Source: Homalodisca vitripennis (taxonomy: Eukaryota; Arthropoda; Insecta; Hemiptera; Cicadellidae). Taken from it: DNA of 64,000 nucleotides. The translations under genes and the position numbers were made by a program. Under the pieces are notes generated by a model. The model was not told the origin of the DNA and did no database searches. It worked only from the letters and a program-made list of their open reading frames with translations. Below are positions 59,513 through 64,000 of the stretch, in pieces (the first letter of the stretch is position 1; every line of letters starts with the position of its first letter). The stretch is taken from positions 149,155,001-149,219,000 of the forward strand of contig NC_060212.1 of NCBI RefSeq assembly GCF_021130785.1, in the 5' to 3' direction.

Positions 59513-61149
59513 ACAATAACTATGACTCGAACATCATTGTTAGAGAAAATTATTATATTTCTATAATTTTTGTTACTCATTTTAAAAGGATTTTCAGTTT
59601 AAAAAAGGATTATACTTGGTTATTCACAAAATATTGTTGGAAAATGATTTTGAGAAGTATCATTTTATATTGCAATCGTGGTTACATGAAAGTTATTTCC
59701 ACGTAACTCCATCAGCAGTATGATATTTCAAGGGTACTTGTACAAGATTATTTTACATTGAACACGTGTGCTCACTCCTAGTGAATGCTATTAAGTGTTG
59801 ATCTATTCCAGGCAAGTAATCTAACTAAGTTTGTATAAATTTCCAACCGTTCAGTTACAAATTTAATTATTTAAATGTAATGGAAATCGTGGAATTAACT
59901 AATTCCTTATTAATAATTATTTTATGAGAAGTATTCAATTTTTAATGCATTTACACATTAATTCATCGAATTAGATGCAGGTAGCAACTGAAAGGTCCTT
60001 GTGAAAACAAGAATGATCACGTTTTAAGGTCAGGTCTCATTAAAATGTGCCGTGATTGAGTCCCGCTTGCCAACAATCTCATTATAATCACAGTAGTAAC
60101 AAGCTGAACTAAATGGGTAATACCAGGAGTTGAGGAGATGTCCACACCATACAGCTCCAACTTCTCGAACCATCGTAAACCTTTTAGGATCCCCTTGAAG
60201 ATTGGTAGTTACCTCTCAAACTCAGAACAGATTAATATTTCTCTTTTAACTGAGTCTTAAACGAAAATTTAAATTTGTCTTTACGTGAAATAAGATGTGT
60301 TTCCTTTGTTCCAAGAAATAATTTTCCAAAGGAATTGCATGAAAGGCTTGGAGGTCACCATTGACAAAAAATATTGTTAGTACGTTTACACGATGTTCTG
60401 GTCATTTCTAAACATTCTGAGAGTAAAAAGGCTAAAATTTTCTCATTATAAATAAAGATATAAGAATTACAATATTATTATTAGTATTCAAATTCTAAAA
60501 CAGTATTCATAATAGGTAATACTATAGAATTATGATTCATTTTCTCAGAGACCATTATCCTTAAATGAAAAATATTTTACTAAACATGAAACTAACAGCC
60601 AACAGTATCTTAAGATTTTTACACAATCCTAAAGAACTCAGCATTTTCAATTACAATTGTCATTACTGTCAGTAACTAACAGTTTCAATTACCACCGGAA
60701 CTGTAAATATTTATCAAGTAGTGTGTCATCAAGTTGGTAGCATAAATAAAGCAGCATTGCTTGATGTCTTAGTCTCAAAAACATGCATTAGACCTGAGCA
60801 TCAAACAACACCATTAAAATCTATAACACAAGTGAACATTGCGTTCTCTGCGATGGATACATGCTCACATTCCTCTATCGCCCGTTTTCGCAGATATCAC
60901 CATATGTTACCACTTAAATTGATTTGGGTGTGAAATATATCTTACATAGTACTTCATTGAGGTAGATTTATCACGCAAATAGAATGATAGTTATAGATAT
61001 TTTGTCCGGTGCAAAATTAATTTTATTTCGGCCACTCAAATAGTATTACAGGTTTATTTACCTTCGCCCACTAACAAGTGCATACTTTCAGAGGATACCT
61101 CAGTTATGTTAACCACCTATCTATGTATCTCGTTATTATTTAATTTCCA
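59513..61149. other. AT-rich spacer, no gene seen
   Basis: A moderately GC-richer part at 60000-60220 and a 70-codon frame at 60721-60933 show no motif. Confidence 0.35.
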
Positions 61150-61440
61150 ATGACTATCTGATCGTTAACGAAGCCTATAAAACGATGGGTAGAAACAAAT
61201 TCATTTCTGGATATCTGTCTGCGTATCTGCACGACATCTCGAAAGCAATGTGACTTATAGGCTACATTCGATATTTTTCATGAAGCTTCGTATCTTTACA
61301 GGCGACATCAAATTTGACGATAACGAATGATTCTCAGTGGGATTTGGGCAAGAGTTATACATAAAATGGCTGAATTGTCTTTATGACTAACCATCATGCC
61401 AATGAGAATATCGCAGTTTAAATAATCTTTTTAACAAAAT
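61150..61440. repeat. Diverged SINE-associated repeat
   Basis: Words 'atctgtctgcgtatctgcac', 'gacttataggctac' and 'catgaagcttcgtatcttta' match the tail of the SINE-related copies near 45370 and 58730. Confidence 0.45.
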
Positions 61441-61589
61441 GGCTGCAATCATATGACATTGAAACAAAGGTAAATAGGAACACATGTAACTATAGACTAT
61501 AGACTGGTACGCAACACGTGGTTTAAAATTGCTTTCTTTACTGGTTCAATTTAATATAATTGCAAGAATAAGTGAGGTGAATCTCCTCC

Positions 61590-61860
61590 CTCATAATGTT
61601 TATTCCTCCCTCCTGCAAGATCCTGAGTGTGAAGGTCGGCCTTGAGCGCTGAGTGTGACAGACAAGATTGCATTGGTAGGTACCTAACTGGGCTCAGCTG
61701 ATCCGCCGCAAGTCAGCGTGCCGTGTTATTCTCGGCCAGTCTATTTGGGTACAGTGCGCGCAGCGCCCCGCACTATACCGTAATAGACCGGTCGACTCGG
61801 CTTTATTTATACCACGTCTCATGTGATGCCCCTTCTCGTGTTCCGCCTTTCACCCTTTCT
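61590..61860. promoter_or_regulatory. GC-rich, CpG-containing promoter-like patch
   Basis: Contains 'acagtgcgcgcagcgccccg', several CpGs and, at about 61802, a TATA-like 'tttatttatacc'. No coding exon could be joined to it. It could be a promoter, an enhancer or a repeat fragment. Confidence 0.25.
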
Positions 61861-61962
61861 CGTTAAACTTTTACCACATTCTTGGAAACCCATTTAACTG
61901 TTGCTTCTGAATAGTTGACGATTAGGTACACCCACTTAAAGTCTTGGTTGATTAACAATGTT

Positions 61963-62490
61963 TAAATCAAATCAAATCAAATCAATTTTTTATTGCCAGG
62001 ACATAATCACATGTATAGCAATAGTCAAGATATTCTAAAATTAATATCTAAAATTTAAAACTTTCACATCGCCTCAAACCACATTCAAACGTACAAATTT
62101 TCAGCCAACTCCACATTCATCCAGCCAATATTCCCATTTCCAGCGCCGGTAGTCAGTTTGCTAATTGTGCGGTCACCCAGTCGAATGCCATAAACTCGTC
62201 AGCACTGTAAAATGCTTGCGACACTAAAAAGCGTCTTAAACGAGTTTTTAACACCTTAGGCGTTGGGGCATTTCTTAACTGATCTGGCAACTTGTTGATG
62301 AACCGAATACCTGCCTGGGAGGGCAAGTGTTCGTAAACCCCCGTCCTGTGTCTTCCAGTTCAGTAGGCATCTCTGCCTCTTGTCTCATACTCGTGTATGT
62401 CACGGCCCCGGGTTAATGCACATTTGGACAAACAAAATGAGCTTGTCTCAAGAATGTAGAGACAAGGCAGAGTCAACAGTGCCTGACTGA
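61963..62490 (-). pseudogene. 5'-truncated LINE (Jockey/I-like), reverse transcriptase C-terminus and 3' UTR
   Basis: Minus-strand reading from about 62485 gives LLTLPCLYILETSSFC, then KCALTRGRDIHEYETRGRDA, a TGA stop at 62360-62362, TGRHRTGVYEHLPSQAGIRF, INKLPDQLRN and finally RLRRFLVSQAFYSADEF before a stop at 62153-62155. This is the characteristic C-terminus of a common insect non-LTR retrotransposon (LTLPCLYI...R..TGRHRT..YE.LPSQAG..F.N.LP). The catalytic domain is missing and one stop interrupts the frame. The 3' UTR ends with AATAAA and a (TTTGA)n tail at 61963-61984, so the copy is complete at its 3' end. Confidence 0.88.
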
Positions 62491-64000
62491 TCTAGTTAAA
62501 TCTAGTTTAACTAGATTTAATGAATTCAGTCGATTTTAAATTGGGTTTTCCATTTTATTTTCATTGGTTTAAAACACATGGTTGAGTTGTTTGGATTAAT
62601 TTTCTGGAATGGTTTTGAATCCTGAAAACGTTTGGAAAATATACCTGATCAAAATTGTCGTTTTTAGACAATTTTTTTAATTCTGGAAAACTAATGCGTT
62701 AAAGTAAAATTTTGAAAAATAAAAATGTTAATTTCCTTCCTTAATTCTTTTAAGAAACTTCACATTTGAGTGAAAATACGAAAGGAGCTAAAATATTAGA
62801 ACATGCAATGAAAACAAAATTATTGAAAATTTAGCGAAATTTACCTTCAAATATAAAGTTTTTATCACGTCTTATTTATTTGGAGCAACTAATATTATAT
62901 GCTATTGTAGAAATACTAAATAACCATATTAGAGCAATTTGTGACAGAATTTCTTCCTTAATTAGCAGAAAGAATATTTTTCAAATGTTGTATATGTCAA
63001 TACCAATAAATAGACTAATCATGTGCTACAATTTTTAAAGACTAAAGGCGCAGTATTTCAAAATGTATAATTACCTAAAGAAACTGTGTGAGATTACACC
63101 AAAAAGATTAAGATACAAATTTACAAAAACAGTAATTAATTCATTTGAATTTATCTACGCATTTAAATATAAAAAAACAGGATTGTAAAACTTTTTTAAA
63201 GTTCTTTGAAAATTAAAGTACTATTCATGACGCCTATTCGGGGTTTTACAATTGTAGCAAGTATTTAAGTTATTTTTCATGATCTACGACTGTCTACCCT
63301 ACTTTTTAAACAGTAATCTTAACTCACTATTATGTAACGTAAGAATATATTGAATGTATACCCAGTGATTGGTAAACAGTAAGAAACCAACGCTTCATGC
63401 TCAATAAAATTCTAGGTAGAATATCTTGTAGTACATTATAATCTTTATATTAATTTATTAATTATTTATTGAATTGAAATTTTGCTTACGTTTTACAACA
63501 ATATTAGTCTCATTTACACTAGAATGTTCATACATTAATTACTTACATGTTGTTTGTACTGCTTTACCAACAAGTCTCCACCCAGTTGCCTATAAAATAT
63601 GCTTTTTACTATATTTGTCCACTGCATAATATGGCTACTAAAAAAACTTACCCTTAAGAATAATATACATTACGAAATATATAATTTATGATTCATGTAT
63701 CCAACTGCGAATGATACTCTTTACATGTCCTTTATTGTTAAGGACAGAGAAATATTACGTCTATACTAGGGATGCTATTATTTGAATTTGATGGAACCAA
63801 GCCTCTTCCAGACAATCATTGATGTAAATGACGACCCCAACAAGCTTGCTTACAATGGGTATTGATAAGTAAAAATCAAACAGCTAAGCTCGTGTTATGT
63901 TTATTGTCTTAGTATGCAGTCATTTCTTAACGGAAAGCAAGCTGATAGCCAAGAATAATATAGACCTGCAGCACCATGTTTAACTTTGTTACCTAGGAAA
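62491..64000. other. AT-rich spacer, no gene seen
   Basis: A 21-base palindrome (62498-62518, arms aaatctagtt/aactagattt) sits next to the truncation point of the LINE. Nothing else is recognised to the end of the window. Confidence 0.4.

Noticed and set aside
1..64000. miR-1 as cluster partner of mir-133
   Set aside because: I looked for the mature sequence and its complement by eye and found no match; a computed search would be decisive.

Overview
The window looks like an AT-rich arthropod nuclear genome, most likely an insect and possibly hemipteran (the order is inference). The grounds are a strongly AT-rich background, many (TA)n tracts, long introns with GTAAGT-type donors, tRNA-derived SINE and LINE 3' remnants, Merlin and Tc1/mariner remnants, the dispersed 'cggcttcgcacgc' head repeat seen in many insect genomes, and a bilaterian miRNA gene. 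There are no bacterial operons, rRNA genes or CRISPR arrays.

Layout. 0-36 kb is repeat-dominated: a decayed Tc1/mariner-like transposase (about 950-1466), a 5'-truncated LINE reverse-transcriptase tail (2473-3206), a head-repeat array with a 923-bp tandem duplication (7449-9797), an exact 88-bp direct repeat (10828/11253), a foldback element (23525-23750), an importin-alpha-like fragment on the minus strand (25933-26322) and a Merlin transposase C-terminal fragment (30481-30692). 36-45 kb holds the best candidate host protein gene, which I assembled from splice signals on the plus strand: coding exons 36386-36439, 41672-41750, 43059-43161 and, less surely, 44961-45063, all joining in phase. 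A 566-bp Merlin-derived element with terminal inverted repeats and an 8-bp target duplication sits in its first intron. At 49.1 kb on the minus strand is a clear mir-133 hairpin, with a MEF2-type site about 150 bp upstream. 50-64 kb holds further LINE remnants (51140-51885 and 61963-62490, both minus), a 384-bp MITE with an 8-bp target duplication (55436-55819), a perfect palindrome with 162-bp arms (57783-58138), a tRNA-derived SINE (58660-58950, minus) and a GC-rich promoter-like patch (61590-61860).

How they relate. The protein gene and mir-133 are convergent, about 4 kb apart if 45.2 kb is the true 3' end; if the gene continues, mir-133 lies antisense in one of its introns. Almost everything else is transposon debris or AT-rich spacer. 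The most interesting items are the mir-133 locus, the unrecognised spliced gene beside it, the two Merlin remnants carrying opposite ends of a transposase, and the perfect palindrome.
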